Assembly: GCA_024636445.1 (NCBI GenBank) | Contig: JAGXHE010000050.1 | Span: 1-49,502, forward strand | DNA: 49,502 bases | DNA from: Sulfitobacter sp. | GTDB lineage: Bacteria; Pseudomonadota; Alphaproteobacteria; Rhodobacterales; Rhodobacteraceae | Direction: 5' to 3' | In this document: piece by piece, positions 7,915 to 17,533 of the stretch | How the letters are laid out: every line of letters begins with the position of its first letter | Numbering within the stretch: the first letter of the stretch is position 1 | Position numbers and translations under genes: made by a program | The notes under the pieces: generated by a model | Seen by the model: the letters and a program-made list of their open reading frames with translations, nothing else | The model's database searches: none | What the model was told of the DNA's origin: nothing

Positions 7915-10317
7915 ATGAAATTCACCCTGCCCATAGATGACGTTCTGGAAGCGGTTTGCACCCAGCTTGCCGCGCACAAACGGCTGGTTTTGCAAGCGCC
8001 CCCCGGTGCGGGCAAGACCACGCGCGTGCCTCTGGCCCTGCTGGATGCGGGGTTCAGTGGCCGCATCCTGATGCTTGAGCCGCGCCGTCTGGCGGCACGT
8101 ACCGCTGCCGAACGCATGGCAGAAACACTGGGCGAGGCGGTGGGCGAAACCGTCGGCTACCGTGTGCGCGGCGAGGCGAAAGTGGGCAAGACCACCCGCA
8201 TCGAAGTGGTCACCGAAGGCATCCTGACCCGCATGATCCAGTCCGATCCGGACCTGCCCGGTGTCGGCACGGTGATCTTTGACGAATTCCACGAGCGCAG
8301 CTTGAACGCCGATCTGGGGCTGGCCCTGTGTCTTGAGGTGGCAGAAGCCTTGCGCGACGATCTGCATCTGCTGGTCATGTCCGCCACGCTGGATGCTGCC
8401 CCCGTGGCACAGATCCTGGACGCGCCGCTGGTCACCTCGGAAGGGCGCGCTTTCGAAGTGACGCCGCATTGGCTCGACCGCCCGCGCGGTCAGGCGCGGC
8501 TGGAAGGGGCTGTGGCCGATCTGATCCGCACCGCCATGCGTCAACAGACCGGCAGCGCGCTGGTATTCCTGCCGGGCGAAGGCGAGATCCGACGGGTTCA
8601 GGGGCTGATCGACGACAGTTTCGGCAGTGACGTCGCGGTGCATCCGTTGTTTGGCGCGATGGACTTTGCAGCACAGCGTGCCGCCATCGCCCCCGCAAGG
8701 ACGGGGCGCAAGATCGTGCTGGCCACCGCCATCGCCGAAACCTCGCTGACGCTGCCCGATATCCGCATCGTGGTCGACGCCGGACTGGCGCGGCGGTCGC
8801 GGTTCGATGCCTCAAGCGGGATGTCGCGGCTGGTGACCGAACGCGTCACCCGCGCCGAAGCCACCCAGCGCGCAGGGCGTGCAGGTCGCGTCGCGCCGGG
8901 GCATTGCTACAAACTGTGGACCCGCGGCGAAGACGGTGCGCTTGCCGCATTCCCGCCCGCCGAGATCGAGGCGGGCGATCTGACCGGCATGGCGCTTGAG
9001 CTTGCCCTTTGGGGGGCAACGCCCGAGGAACTCAGCTTTGTCACCCCGCCCCATTCGGGGCGCTACGCCGAAGCGGTCGAGGTGCTGCGGATGCTTGAGG
9101 CGCTGGATGATGCGGGCCGGATCACTGGGCACGGCCGCGCGCTGGCCTCCCTGCCTCTGCATCCGCGTCTGGCGCACATGCTGGTGCGTGGCGGGTCTGG
9201 TGCGGCGGAACTGGCGGCCCTGCTGGCCGAGCGGGACATTCTGCGCGGCGTGGGCAGCGACCTGCGGCTGCGGATGCAGGCGCTGCGCAGCCCGGACCGT
9301 TTTGGCAATGCGGTGCAGCGTGGTGCACTGGCAAGGGTGCGGCAGGAGACGAAACGGCTGAAGTCGCGCACCAAAGGCGGCGCACTGTCGCTGGGTGTGA
9401 TGGCGGCACTGGCCTACCCTGACCGCATCGGGCTGCGTCGCAAGGGTGACGCGCCGCGCTTTGTGCTGTCGGGCGGCAAGGGGGCCGTGCTGCCCGACGG
9501 CGACGCGCTGGCCGGTGCGCGGCTGATCGTGGCGACTGACCTGGACGGCGATCCGCGCGAGGCCCGTATCCGGCAGGCGACCGACATCAGCGAAGCCGAT
9601 CTGCGCGCCACCTTTGGCGATGCGATTGCATGGCACGACATCTGCCTGTGGTCCAAGCGCGAAGGGCGCGTGCTGGCGCGCCAGCAGGAGCGGCTGGGCG
9701 CGCTGGTGCTGGAAGATCGCGCATGGCAGAACGCACTGCCCGAAGACATCGCCGTGGCGATGCTGGACGGGGTCCGGCAGCTGGGCCTGAACCCTTCGCC
9801 CAAGGCGGCACGGTTTCTGGCGCGGGCGCGGCTGGTGGATGCGGACAACTGGTCTGACCATCACCTCATCGCAACTCTGGAGGACTGGCTGCTGCCGCAT
9901 CTGGGCGGGGTGCGGACCTCGGGCGACTGGAAGGCCTTCGATCTGACACCGGCGCTGAAGGCCCGGATGAACCGGGACGACGCACAGGCGTTGGACCGGG
10001 CAGCGCCCTCGCACTTCACCACGCCATTGGGGCGCAATGTGCCCATAGACTATAGTGGTGATGCGCCGGAAATCGCAGTGCGGTTGCAGGAAATGTTCGG
10101 CGTGACGCGGCATCCGACGGTGGCGGGCAAGCCGCTGAGAATCGCCCTGCTGTCGCCTGCACAGCGGCCCATTCAGATCACCATGGACCTGCCAGGGTTC
10201 TGGGCCAGTTCCTATGCGGATGTGCGCAAGGACATGCGCGGGCAGTACCCCAAACACCCCTGGCCCGAAGACCCGACGAAGGCCGATCCGACCTTGCGGG
10301 CAAAACGGCGGACTTAA
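7915..10317 (+). CDS. hrpB: ATP-dependent helicase HrpB
   Basis: The 800-residue DEAH/RHA helicase has Walker A APPGAGKTT (28-36), Walker B DEFHERSL (the HrpB variant of DEAH), motif III MSATLD, TAIAETSLTLPDI, and motif VI QRAGRAGR. These are followed by the winged-helix and ratchet region and an HrpB-specific C-terminal domain. Length is normal for HrpB. Its cellular role is not well established in the family. It diverges from meaB across 95 bp, and its TAA stop overlaps the stop of convergent gnd. Confidence 0.95.
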   Translation: MKFTLPIDDVLEAVCTQLAAHKRLVLQAPPGAGKTTRVPLALLDAGFSGRILMLEPRRLAARTAAERMAETLGEAVGETVGYRVRGEAKVGKTTRIEVVTEGILTRMIQSDPDLPGVGTVIFDEFHERSLNADLGLALCLEVAEALRDDLHLLVMSATLDAAPVAQILDAPLVTSEGRAFEVTPHWLDRPRGQARLEGAVADLIRTAMRQQTGSALVFLPGEGEIRRVQGLIDDSFGSDVAVHPLFGAMDFAAQRAAIAPARTGRKIVLATAIAETSLTLPDIRIVVDAGLARRSRFDASSGMSRLVTERVTRAEATQRAGRAGRVAPGHCYKLWTRGEDGALAAFPPAEIEAGDLTGMALELALWGATPEELSFVTPPHSGRYAEAVEVLRMLEALDDAGRITGHGRALASLPLHPRLAHMLVRGGSGAAELAALLAERDILRGVGSDLRLRMQALRSPDRFGNAVQRGALARVRQETKRLKSRTKGGALSLGVMAALAYPDRIGLRRKGDAPRFVLSGGKGAVLPDGDALAGARLIVATDLDGDPREARIRQATDISEADLRATFGDAIAWHDICLWSKREGRVLARQQERLGALVLEDRAWQNALPEDIAVAMLDGVRQLGLNPSPKAARFLARARLVDADNWSDHHLIATLEDWLLPHLGGVRTSGDWKAFDLTPALKARMNRDDAQALDRAAPSHFTTPLGRNVPIDYSGDAPEIAVRLQEMFGVTRHPTVAGKPLRIALLSPAQRPIQITMDLPGFWASSYADVRKDMRGQYPKHPWPEDPTKADPTLRAKRRT

Positions 10318-11729
10318 CGCAACCACTCACCGTGATGTGCGCCGCTCAGGTCCATCCGCTCGAACCCGTGCGCGCCAAAATAATCGCGCTGCGCCTGAAT
10401 CATGTTGGCGGTGCCGCGCCCCAGCGCCATCGTGTCGTGCCACGCCAAAGCGGCAGAGAGCGCAGGCATCGGCTGACCGCTGAGCACCGCCGCCGACACC
10501 ACGCGCCGCAATCCCGGCAAGGCCGCAGCCAGCCGTTTGCGCATCGCGGGGGCAAGGATCAGATGGCCATGCGGCAGCCCTTCGCGCACGGCATCGGCGA
10601 ATTCGTCCAGCAAGGCTGAGCGGATGATGCAGCCCGCACGCCAGATCTCGGCGATGCGGGCAAGGTCGAGATCCCATCTGAACTCATCGGATGCGGCGGA
10701 AAGCACGCGGAACCCTTGGGCGTGGCCCAGAATACGCGCGGCCAGCATGGCGTTTTCCATATCGTCGACACCGGGAATTTCTGCAGGCTGCGTGGCAGGG
10801 TCCAGCAGATCATGCGCCGCGCGGCGGGTATCGCCCTCGGACGACCAGCCGCGCGCGCCTACGGCGGCCTCTATGGTCGAGGCGCTCTGCCCCATTTCCA
10901 GCGCTTCGATCAGGGTCCAGCGGCCGGTGCCCTTTTGCCCGGCCTGATCGCGGATCACGTCGATGACAGGCGTGCCCGTGGCCGCATCTCTGGTGGCCAG
11001 CACCTTGGCGGTGATGTCGATGAGATAGGACGCCAGCGGACCGCTGCGCCAACTGTCGAAAACCTCAGCAATCCGGCCCGCGTCCATGCCCGCCTGATCG
11101 CGCATCAGGCCATAAAGCTCGGCGATCATCTGCATGTCGGCGTATTCGACGCCATTGTGCACCGTCTTGACGAAATGCCCCGCGCCATCGGGGCCAAGGT
11201 GGGCGACGCAAGGGTCACCCTGAAACTTGGCCGCAATCGCCTCGGCCATCGGCCTGAACTGTGTCCACGAATGGTCCGAGCCGCCAACCATCATCGAAGG
11301 CCCATGCCGCGCGCCCTCTTCGCCGCCAGAAACGCCCATGCCGACAAAGTGGATGCCGGTGCCATCAAGTGCTGCGCCCCGCCGCCGTGTGTCGCGAAAA
11401 TCGGCATTGCCGCCGTCGATGATCGTGTCGCCCGGCGCCAACAGTGGCGTGATCGCAGCGATCATCAGGTCCATTGGTCTGGTCGAGGGGATCATGAACA
11501 GGATCGTGCGCGGGGTGGCGATGGATTGGACAAAATCAGCCAGATCGGCGTGGCCGGTGACCTTGCCCGACAGTCCGGCGGCTTCGGGCAGGAAGGTGTC
11601 GATCCAGTCGGCCTCGCGGTTCGAGACGGCGACATCAAAGCCGTTGTCGGCAAGGTTGAGCGCCAGGGCGCTGCCCATGGTGCCCAGTCCGTAAACGCCG
11701 ATCTGTGCCAATTTGTGTTGCTGCGCCAT
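10314..11729 (-). CDS. gnd: 6-phosphogluconate dehydrogenase, decarboxylating
   Basis: The 471-residue protein has an N-terminal Rossmann motif GVYGLGTMGS, the substrate segment GMGVSGGEEGARHGPSMM (129-147), and catalytic Lys188 in GHFVKTVHNGVEY, with the all-helical C-terminal domain. It makes ribulose 5-phosphate and NAD(P)H in the oxidative pentose phosphate pathway. Three in-frame starts exist; I chose ATG 11727-11729 because it matches the family N-terminus. ATG 11751-11753 is possible. Neither has a strong ribosome-binding site. No zwf or pgl neighbours are present. Confidence 0.93.
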   Translation of the reverse strand: MAQQHKLAQIGVYGLGTMGSALALNLADNGFDVAVSNREADWIDTFLPEAAGLSGKVTGHADLADFVQSIATPRTILFMIPSTRPMDLMIAAITPLLAPGDTIIDGGNADFRDTRRRGAALDGTGIHFVGMGVSGGEEGARHGPSMMVGGSDHSWTQFRPMAEAIAAKFQGDPCVAHLGPDGAGHFVKTVHNGVEYADMQMIAELYGLMRDQAGMDAGRIAEVFDSWRSGPLASYLIDITAKVLATRDAATGTPVIDVIRDQAGQKGTGRWTLIEALEMGQSASTIEAAVGARGWSSEGDTRRAAHDLLDPATQPAEIPGVDDMENAMLAARILGHAQGFRVLSAASDEFRWDLDLARIAEIWRAGCIIRSALLDEFADAVREGLPHGHLILAPAMRKRLAAALPGLRRVVSAAVLSGQPMPALSAALAWHDTMALGRGTANMIQAQRDYFGAHGFERMDLSGAHHGEWLR

Positions 11730-11857
11730 ATGCTTTGCCCGTGCTGTGGTCATTGGGGTAAGACATACCTTCCCATGCAGCAGGGGCAAGGCTTGGTGAT
11801 TGCCAATGGGCGATGTTACGGCTTGTCCACCTCAGGCTGGGATGGCTAGATGCGTGC

Positions 11858-12688
11858 ATGAAGATTTGTGCAATCACGATGGTCTACCGCGATTACTGGG
11901 CGCTGGCGCAGTGGTATCGCCATTATGGCGCGCTGGTGGGGCATGACCATCTGGTGGTGGTGGCCCATGGCGTTGACCCGAAGATTGCGGAAATTTGTCC
12001 CGAAGCCAGCATCCTGACAGTGCCGCGCGATGATCTCTCCGGCTTTGACGCGGTGCGCGGGCGGATGCTGAACGGAATACAGGCGGGGCTGGGCGAGGTC
12101 TACGACTGGGTGATCCGCACTGATACGGACGAGCTGATATGCCTTGATCCTGCGCTTCACGACGGGTTGGGCAGTGTCTTTGCAGGCCAGAACGGTCAGG
12201 CCCTGTTCGCGACGGGCCTTGAGGTGGTGCAGACCGACGGCGGCATGTTTGGTGTGTTTTCAGGACACTACAGCAAGGCATGGGCGGTGCGTGGCGGTGT
12301 GCCGATGAAACGCCACGGGGTGCAGGTGCGGCCCCGGCGGGTTGCCGGGTTCGATTATGTGGTACCGGACGGGGTGTTTCTGGTACATCTGAAATTTGCC
12401 AACCGCGCGGCACTCGCCGAAGCGAACCTGCACCGCGCCGAAGTTGCGTCAGGCCCCGGCGACGGGCTGCCCGGCAAGGCGTGGGAAGACCCAGGCCATG
12501 AGGCCCGCAAAGTGCAGACGCAGGTGTCGCGCATGGATGTGGTGGACTGGGGCACGGCGGAACAGATGGCGCGGGAGGCTCTGGCCGAGGGGCCGACGGT
12601 GGACGAAAAGATCGGGCTGGTGCGCTCGCGGTCGTTCAAGCTGGACTGTAAATGCGCATTGCCGGATTGGTTTCCCGCGCTGGATTGA
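11858..12688 (+). CDS. Glycosyltransferase family 2-like protein
   Basis: The 276-residue protein begins MKICAITMVYRDYWALAQWY, typical of glycosyltransferase-like proteins that start with a Rossmann beta strand. A TDTDE motif at WVIRTDTDELICLDP is likely the DxD metal/nucleotide-sugar site. No membrane segment or second domain is seen. Donor and acceptor are unknown, and no other sugar genes flank it. The upstream in-frame start is non-conserved, so ATG 11858 is used. Confidence 0.75.
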   Translation: MKICAITMVYRDYWALAQWYRHYGALVGHDHLVVVAHGVDPKIAEICPEASILTVPRDDLSGFDAVRGRMLNGIQAGLGEVYDWVIRTDTDELICLDPALHDGLGSVFAGQNGQALFATGLEVVQTDGGMFGVFSGHYSKAWAVRGGVPMKRHGVQVRPRRVAGFDYVVPDGVFLVHLKFANRAALAEANLHRAEVASGPGDGLPGKAWEDPGHEARKVQTQVSRMDVVDWGTAEQMAREALAEGPTVDEKIGLVRSRSFKLDCKCALPDWFPALD

Positions 12689-12728
12689 GGCTGCGGGCCA
12701 GGGGCTTTGCCCCCGACGCTGCGCGTAT

Positions 12729-12757
12729 CCCCCAGGATATTTCTGGCCAAAAGAAAG
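12729..12757 (+). repeat. Dispersed intergenic element, copy A
   Basis: The core CCCCCAGGATATTT then CTGGCCAAAAGAAAG lies between the glycosyltransferase and argF, just after a short GC-rich GGGGCTTTGCCCC hairpin (about 12699-12715). The same core recurs at 13737-13762 and twice, inverted, at 36414-36512. Confidence 0.75.
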
Positions 12758-12784
12758 TGGCGATCCCGAGGGAGGGGCTTTGGG

Positions 12785-13690
12785 TTATTTGCCCAGGCAC
12801 CAGCGCATCACGGCCTTTTGGGCGTGCAGGCGGTTTTCGGCCTCGTCGAAGATGACCGAATGCGGGCCGTCCATGACTTCGGATGTGGCCTCGTCGTCGC
12901 GGTGGGCAGGCAGGCAATGCATGAACAGAGCGTCGGGTTTGGCCTTGGACATCAGGGCGGTGTTGACCTGATAGCCGCGCAACTGGTTGTGGCGACGCTC
13001 GCGGGCCGATTGCGGATCGTGCATTGAGACCCACGTGTCGGTGACCACCAGATCGGCGCCCTGCACCGCTTTATTAGGGTCGCGTTCGGTGGTGTAGAGA
13101 CCATTCAATGCGGCTTCGGGTTGCAGGGTTTCGGGGCCGGTGAACACCAGCTCGAAGTCGAATTGTTTCGCGGCGTGGGCGAAGGAGGCGAAGACGTTGT
13201 TGCCATCGCCGGACCAGACAACCTTGCGGCCTTTTATCGGCCCTGAGTGTTCTTCGAAGGTCATGATATCAGCCATGATCTGGCAGGGGTGCGTGCGGTT
13301 GGTCAAACCGTTGATCACCGGCACCGTGGCGTGCTCTGCCATTTCCAGCAGGGTTGCTTCCTCGAAGGTGCGGATCATGATCAGATCGACGTAGCGCGAC
13401 AGGACGCGGGCGGTGTCGGCGATGGTTTCGCCGTGGCCCAGCTGCATCTCGGCACCCGACAGCAACATCGTCTGGCCGCCCATCTGGCGCACGCCCACGT
13501 CAAAGCTGACGCGGGTTCGGGTGGACGGTTTTTCGAAGATCAGTGCGACCATGTGGCCCGCGAGCGGCTGATCGTCGTCGGGTGCGCCCTTGGGGCGGCC
13601 CGCGCGCGCGTTCTTGATGGCGCGGGCGGTGTCGATGATGCTGCGCAATGCAGCGGGGTCGGTCGTGTGGATATCAAGAAAGTGGGTCAT
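12785..13690 (-). CDS. argF: Ornithine carbamoyltransferase
   Basis: The 301-residue protein has the carbamoyl phosphate motif STRTR (56-60), HPCQ (134-137) and the ornithine-site HCLPAHR (258-264). It converts ornithine and carbamoyl phosphate to citrulline in arginine synthesis. It lies 77 bp downstream of argD on the same strand, with copy B of the dispersed element in the gap and copy A beyond its stop, so argF is flanked on both sides. Confidence 0.97.
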   Translation of the reverse strand: MTHFLDIHTTDPAALRSIIDTARAIKNARAGRPKGAPDDDQPLAGHMVALIFEKPSTRTRVSFDVGVRQMGGQTMLLSGAEMQLGHGETIADTARVLSRYVDLIMIRTFEEATLLEMAEHATVPVINGLTNRTHPCQIMADIMTFEEHSGPIKGRKVVWSGDGNNVFASFAHAAKQFDFELVFTGPETLQPEAALNGLYTTERDPNKAVQGADLVVTDTWVSMHDPQSARERRHNQLRGYQVNTALMSKAKPDALFMHCLPAHRDDEATSEVMDGPHSVIFDEAENRLHAQKAVMRWCLGK

Positions 13691-13717
13691 GGGTCATTTT
13701 TCTGCATAGGCGAAGGA

Positions 13718-13762
13718 CGGGGGCGCGGCCCCCGGACCCCCGGGATATTTAGGGCCAAAAGA
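13718..13762 (+). repeat. Dispersed intergenic element, copy B
   Basis: A GC hairpin, CGGGGGCGCGGCCCCCG (13718-13734 region), is followed by CCCCCGGGATATTT then AGGGCCAAAAGAG (13737-13762). It occupies most of the argD-argF gap, so it could reduce or modulate read-through between the two arginine genes. Confidence 0.75.
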
Positions 13763-13767
13763 GCCGG

Positions 13768-14937
13768 TCAGGACAGGCTGGCGGCGGCGGCATCGAGACG
13801 TGTTGCCGCCTCGGCGATGTCATCGTCGCTGAGGTTGAGCGGCGGCAGCAGGCGGATCACATTATCGGCGGCGGGCACCGTGATCACGTGGTTCTTGTAG
13901 CCTGCGGCGACGATCTCGGTGTTGGGCGCCTTGCACTTGATGCCCAGCATCATACCGGTGCCGCGCACGCTTTCGAAGACATCCGGGTGGCTGGCGATCA
14001 GCCCTTCGAGCTTTTGGCGCAGCAGGCCGGCCTTGCGGTTCACCTCGGCCAGAAAGGCGCGGTCGGAGACGATGTCCATCACCGCACAGCCCACGGCACA
14101 TCCCAGCGGATTGCCGCCATAGGTCGATCCGTGGGTGCCTGCGGTCATGCCCGATGCGGCGTCTTCGGTGGCGAGCACGGCCCCCAGGGGGAAGCCGCCG
14201 CCGATGCCCTTGGCGACCATCATGATGTCGGGCGTGATGCCGGACCATTCGTGCGCAAAGAGCTTGCCGGTGCGGCCCATACCGCATTGCACCTCGTCGA
14301 GGATCAGCAGGATGCCATGTTCGTCGCACAGATCACGCAGACCTTTCAGGCATTGGTCGGGCAGCGGGCGGATGCCGCCTTCGCCCTGCACCGGTTCGAT
14401 CAGGATTGCCGCCGTATGGTCGGTGATCGCCGCAGTCAGCGCCTCGTGGTCGGCCCAGTCGACGTGGACGAAGCCACCGAGAAGGGGCCCGAAGCCTTTG
14501 ACCATTTTCTCGGAGCCAGCCGCCGCGATGCCTGCCGCGGAGCGGCCATGGAAGGAGCCGGAGAAGGTGATGATATCGACGCGGTCCTTCTGGCCTTTGT
14601 CATACCAGTATTTGCGCGCCATCTTGACCGCCAGTTCGCACGCCTCGGTGCCCGAGTTGGTGAAGAAGACCGTGTCGGCGAATGTCGCATCGACCAGCTT
14701 GTCGGCCAGCGCCTGTTGCTGCGGAATCTGGTAGAGGTTCGAGGTGTGCCACAACGCCTGCGCCTGATCGGTCAGTGCCTTGACCAGAGCCGGGTGCGCA
14801 TGGCCCAGCACGTTCACGGCGATCCCTGCCCCGAGATCAAGGTATCGGGTGCCGTCCGCCTCGATCAGCCAGGCGCCTTCGCCTTTGACAAAGCTCAACG
14901 GAGCGCGGGAATAAGTCGGCAGAACGGAGGGGATCAT
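13768..14937 (-). CDS. argD: Acetylornithine aminotransferase
   Basis: The 389-residue class III PLP aminotransferase has FFTNSGTEACELAVKMARKY, SGSFHGR, the LILDEVQCGMGRTGK segment, and PLP-binding Lys243 in MMVAKGIGGGFPLGA. It makes N-acetylornithine in arginine synthesis and may also act on succinyl-diaminopimelate. ATG 14935-14937 has AAAGGA nine bases upstream and is preferred over the ATG 45 bp further out. It is followed by argF. Confidence 0.95.
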   Translation of the reverse strand: MIPSVLPTYSRAPLSFVKGEGAWLIEADGTRYLDLGAGIAVNVLGHAHPALVKALTDQAQALWHTSNLYQIPQQQALADKLVDATFADTVFFTNSGTEACELAVKMARKYWYDKGQKDRVDIITFSGSFHGRSAAGIAAAGSEKMVKGFGPLLGGFVHVDWADHEALTAAITDHTAAILIEPVQGEGGIRPLPDQCLKGLRDLCDEHGILLILDEVQCGMGRTGKLFAHEWSGITPDIMMVAKGIGGGFPLGAVLATEDAASGMTAGTHGSTYGGNPLGCAVGCAVMDIVSDRAFLAEVNRKAGLLRQKLEGLIASHPDVFESVRGTGMMLGIKCKAPNTEIVAAGYKNHVITVPAADNVIRLLPPLNLSDDDIAEAATRLDAAAASLS

Positions 14938-15326
14938 GGTGATCGTCCTTTGATACGGGCGGTGGAAAGCACTTTGGTGCATGACGCAGGCCGCAGGGTC
15001 AACAGATTTGAAGGATTGGAGTGCCGTTTGGCGATGGACAGGCGGGAGCGGTCCCGCGACACGGGGGTTGACGTTACGCGGTGCGTCGTCGGATCGAAAT
15101 GATCTGTGTCGTTGCTGTCATGAGGCGCTGTGTAGCGCAGGGCTGACGCCAAGGGAAGCGGTTTTGCACAGGCCTGGCGCGGGTCTGAAGTGGCGATGAT
15201 ACGGTCTTTCGCAGCCGCTGTGGGTTCTTGTCTTGTAACTCCACCCCGAGTGATTAGTATAGGGCGCTGATATTGATACAGGCGGCCATCCGATGATGCG
15301 CCGCTTTTTAGCTAGGAAAAGCCTGC
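14938..15326. other. Gene-free gap between divergent argD and gcrA
   Basis: This 389-bp gap must contain the promoters of both neighbours. The only clear structure is a small hairpin GCGCT-GTGT-AGCGC (15125-15138). I see no convincing ORF, RNA gene or arginine-responsive leader. Confidence 0.5.
15233..15260 (+). promoter_or_regulatory. Candidate promoter of gcrA
   Basis: TTGTAA (15233-15238) and TAGTAT (15255-15260) are separated by 16 bp and lie about 65 bp before the gcrA start. This is a pattern match only; TATAGG at 15258 is an alternative -10. Confidence 0.35.
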
Positions 15327-15908
15327 ATGTCCTGGACAGACGAACGCGTTGAACTTCTGAAAAAGATGTGGGGCGAGGGCCAGTCGGCCAGCCAGATCGC
15401 CAAGGAACTTGGCGGGGTCACCCGCAACGCCGTGATCGGCAAGGTCCACCGTCTGGGCCTGTCGAACCGCGCAGGTTCCGGCACCACGGCCAAGGTCGAG
15501 CCCAAAGCCAAGCCTGCCCCCAAGACCGAGGCCAAGCCCAAGGCAGAGGCCAAACCAAAGGTCGAAGCCAAGCCCAAGCCGCAAGAAGAGCCGGTGCCCG
15601 AGACACGCGTCGCGGTGATGCCGCCGCGCGCCAAGATCATTCCCGCAGGCCAGCCTCTGCCGCCGCAGCCTTCGGCCAACGAGATCAGCCCCGAAGCGCT
15701 GGCCAAGGTCAGCGAAATCGAGAAAAAGGCCAAGCGCCTGAGCCTGATGGAATTGACCGAGCGCACCTGCAAATGGCCGGTGGGCGACCCTGCAACCGAT
15801 GATTTCTGGTTCTGCGGATTGCCGGTGCAAGCGGGCAAGCCCTATTGCGAGGCCCACGTCGGCGTGGCGTTCCAGCCGATGTCAGCACGGCGCGACCGCC
15901 GCCGCTGA
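15327..15908 (+). CDS. gcrA: GcrA cell-cycle regulator
   Basis: The 193-residue protein starts SWTDERVELLKKMWGEGQSA, the GcrA N-terminal helix-turn-helix, with RNAVIGKVHRLGLSNR. A low-complexity Lys/Pro/Ala linker of repeated AKPK units follows (about residues 55-100). The C-terminal domain has ERTCKWPVGDP, FWFCGLP and PYCEAH. GcrA binds sigma70 RNA polymerase and methylated GANTC sites, coupling CcrM methylation to transcription. The linker makes it somewhat longer than the Caulobacter protein. A strong terminator follows. Confidence 0.95.
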   Translation: MSWTDERVELLKKMWGEGQSASQIAKELGGVTRNAVIGKVHRLGLSNRAGSGTTAKVEPKAKPAPKTEAKPKAEAKPKVEAKPKPQEEPVPETRVAVMPPRAKIIPAGQPLPPQPSANEISPEALAKVSEIEKKAKRLSLMELTERTCKWPVGDPATDDFWFCGLPVQAGKPYCEAHVGVAFQPMSARRDRRR

Positions 15909-15931
15909 GGCCTTTGCGGATCGCGAAAATT

Positions 15932-15966
15932 CTGAAAACGGCCCGGCCTTGTCGGGCCGTTTTCAG
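15932..15966 (+). terminator. Intrinsic terminator of gcrA
   Basis: A perfect 14-bp stem, CTGAAAACGGCCCG paired with CGGGCCGTTTTCAG, encloses a 7-nt loop, with T's inside the descending arm. It is 24 bp after the gcrA stop. Confidence 0.85.
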
Positions 15967-16105
15967 TTCCGGCGATGGGCGTTTCCGTCAGCGCCGGAGA
16001 TGACATTCGAGATAAACTATTGGCCAAACTGAAATTTGAAATTAAATTACTTTCTCAAGAAAATGCAGATCGAAGGTAAACGAGAGCTTGGAACAGAATA
16101 CGACC

Positions 16106-17098
16106 ATGGCGGATGGCCCACCGCGCTGGAATTTGATCGACGACAAAGCAATGGAGCATTCGGTCAAACATGCACGTATTCCGATGTGCATTTCTGACCC
16201 GAACACGCCCGACAACCCGATCGTTTTCGTGAACGCGGCGTTTCTGGAGCTGACCGGCTATTCCGAGGACGAAGTCATCGGAAAGAACTGCCGGTTTCTG
16301 CAGGGGCGCGACACCACGCCCGAAAGCCTCGACGCCCTGCGCCGCGCGATCGCCGAAAGGCGGGTCGAGACAGTGGAAATCGTCAATTATCGCAAGGATG
16401 GGACCAGCTTTGTGAACGCCCTGCAACTGGGGCCAATTCTGGATGATGACGGCAAGCTGATCTACTATTTCGGATCGCAACTGGATGTCACGGCCAAGCG
16501 CGAGGCGGAACGCGAGGCGCGCGATCTGACGGAACGCGAACTGGTCCACCGGCTGCGCAACATCGTCAACGTGATGAGCATCGTCATCAGGATGACCGTG
16601 CGCGAACAGAACGATCCGTCGGCGCTGGCCCAGATCCTGAATGAGCGGCTACAGGCGCTGAGCGACGCACATTTGGACACGCTCAGCTGGTCGGCGGACG
16701 AAGACCTGACTTTTGTCGATCTCGCACGCACGATCCTGTCGGCATATGCTCCGAAGGGCGCACCGCAGTTTCGACTTGAGGGGCCCGACGTTCCGCTTCC
16801 CGGCCATCTGCTGTCATGTGTCGCGCTGACCTTGCACGAGCTGGCAACGAATTCCGTGAAACACGGAGCCCTTGGTGCCGAGCAGGGGCTTTTGGATCTG
16901 CGCTGGGACGTTCAGACACCACCGGATGCGCGCACATTGAGCTTCCGCTGGACGGAGACAGGCGGCCCGAAGGTTTCACCGCCCAAGCGCAGCAGCGGGT
17001 CGAAGATTGTCGGCAATCTGATCGAAGCGGTCGACGGCACCATCGACATGCACTGGAAAAAGACCGGATTGATCGTCGACGCGACCTTTCCGCTGTAG
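16106..17098 (+). CDS. LOV-domain blue-light histidine kinase (HWE/HisKA_2 type)
   Basis: The 330-residue soluble protein has an N-terminal LOV photosensor (about 18-130) with the flavin-adduct Cys62 in GKNCRFLQG. A short coiled linker leads to an HWE/HisKA_2 dimerisation domain with His148 in ELVHRLRN, and an ATPase domain with N-box LHELATNSVKHG and the glycine loop at SSGSKIVGN. Blue light should form a cysteinyl-FMN adduct and change kinase activity. ATG 16106 is used; a TTG six codons earlier is possible. No response regulator is adjacent, so the partner is encoded elsewhere, as is common for this kinase class. Confidence 0.9.
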   Translation: MADGPPRWNLIDDKAMEHSVKHARIPMCISDPNTPDNPIVFVNAAFLELTGYSEDEVIGKNCRFLQGRDTTPESLDALRRAIAERRVETVEIVNYRKDGTSFVNALQLGPILDDDGKLIYYFGSQLDVTAKREAEREARDLTERELVHRLRNIVNVMSIVIRMTVREQNDPSALAQILNERLQALSDAHLDTLSWSADEDLTFVDLARTILSAYAPKGAPQFRLEGPDVPLPGHLLSCVALTLHELATNSVKHGALGAEQGLLDLRWDVQTPPDARTLSFRWTETGGPKVSPPKRSSGSKIVGNLIEAVDGTIDMHWKKTGLIVDATFPL

Positions 17099-17146
17099 GA
17101 TTCGGCGCAGCCCTTGCCCTTGCCCTGACCCGGCCTTGGGCGCCGC

Positions 17147-17533
17147 TCAGTCTTTTGCCAGCCTGTCGATGATCGGGCAATCGGGCCGGTCGTCGCCTGC
17201 GCAGCATTTGACCAGATGGGCCAGCGAGTCGCGCATCTGGTGAAGTTCGGCCAGCTTGCGGTCGATCTCGTCCAGATGGTCCTTGGCCAGCTTGCGCACA
17301 TCGCCGCTGGCGCGGCTGCGGTCTTCCCACAAGGCCAGCAGCGTGCGGCAGTCTTCGATGGAAAACCCCAGCGAGCGGGCCCGTGACAGGAACGCCAGCT
17401 TGTGCGCGTCCTGATCGGAGAAGGCGCGGTAGCCGTTGGCGCTGCGGGCCGGGCGGATCAGGCCGATGTCCTCGTAATAGCGGATCGTCTTGGCAGGTAG
17501 CCCGGAGGCAGTGGAAACTTCGGAAATATTCAT
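17147..17533 (-). CDS. cueR: CueR-type MerR copper regulator
   Basis: The 128-residue MerR protein has the HTH (MNISEVSTASGLPAKTIRYY), a long dimerisation helix, and the Cu(I)-binding loop with Cys111 and Cys119 (CCAGDDRPDCP). The C-x7-C spacing matches CueR's two ligands. An extra Cys110 adjoins the first. Its start overlaps the copA stop by ATGA, so it is the second gene of the copA operon. The copA promoter upstream carries a matching operator, implying autoregulation. Confidence 0.93.
   Translation of the reverse strand: MNISEVSTASGLPAKTIRYYEDIGLIRPARSANGYRAFSDQDAHKLAFLSRARSLGFSIEDCRTLLALWEDRSRASGDVRKLAKDHLDEIDRKLAELHQMRDSLAHLVKCCAGDDRPDCPIIDRLAKD

Noticed and set aside
8812-10326. Long minus-strand open frame inside hrpB
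   Set aside because: It is antisense to the helicase motifs of hrpB and has the composition typical of high-GC shadow frames.
15480-15590. Imperfect AKPK/AEAKPK repeat DNA in gcrA, considered as a possible tandem-repeat element
   Set aside because: It encodes the ordinary low-complexity linker of GcrA and stays in frame; no evidence of a mobile or CRISPR-like repeat.
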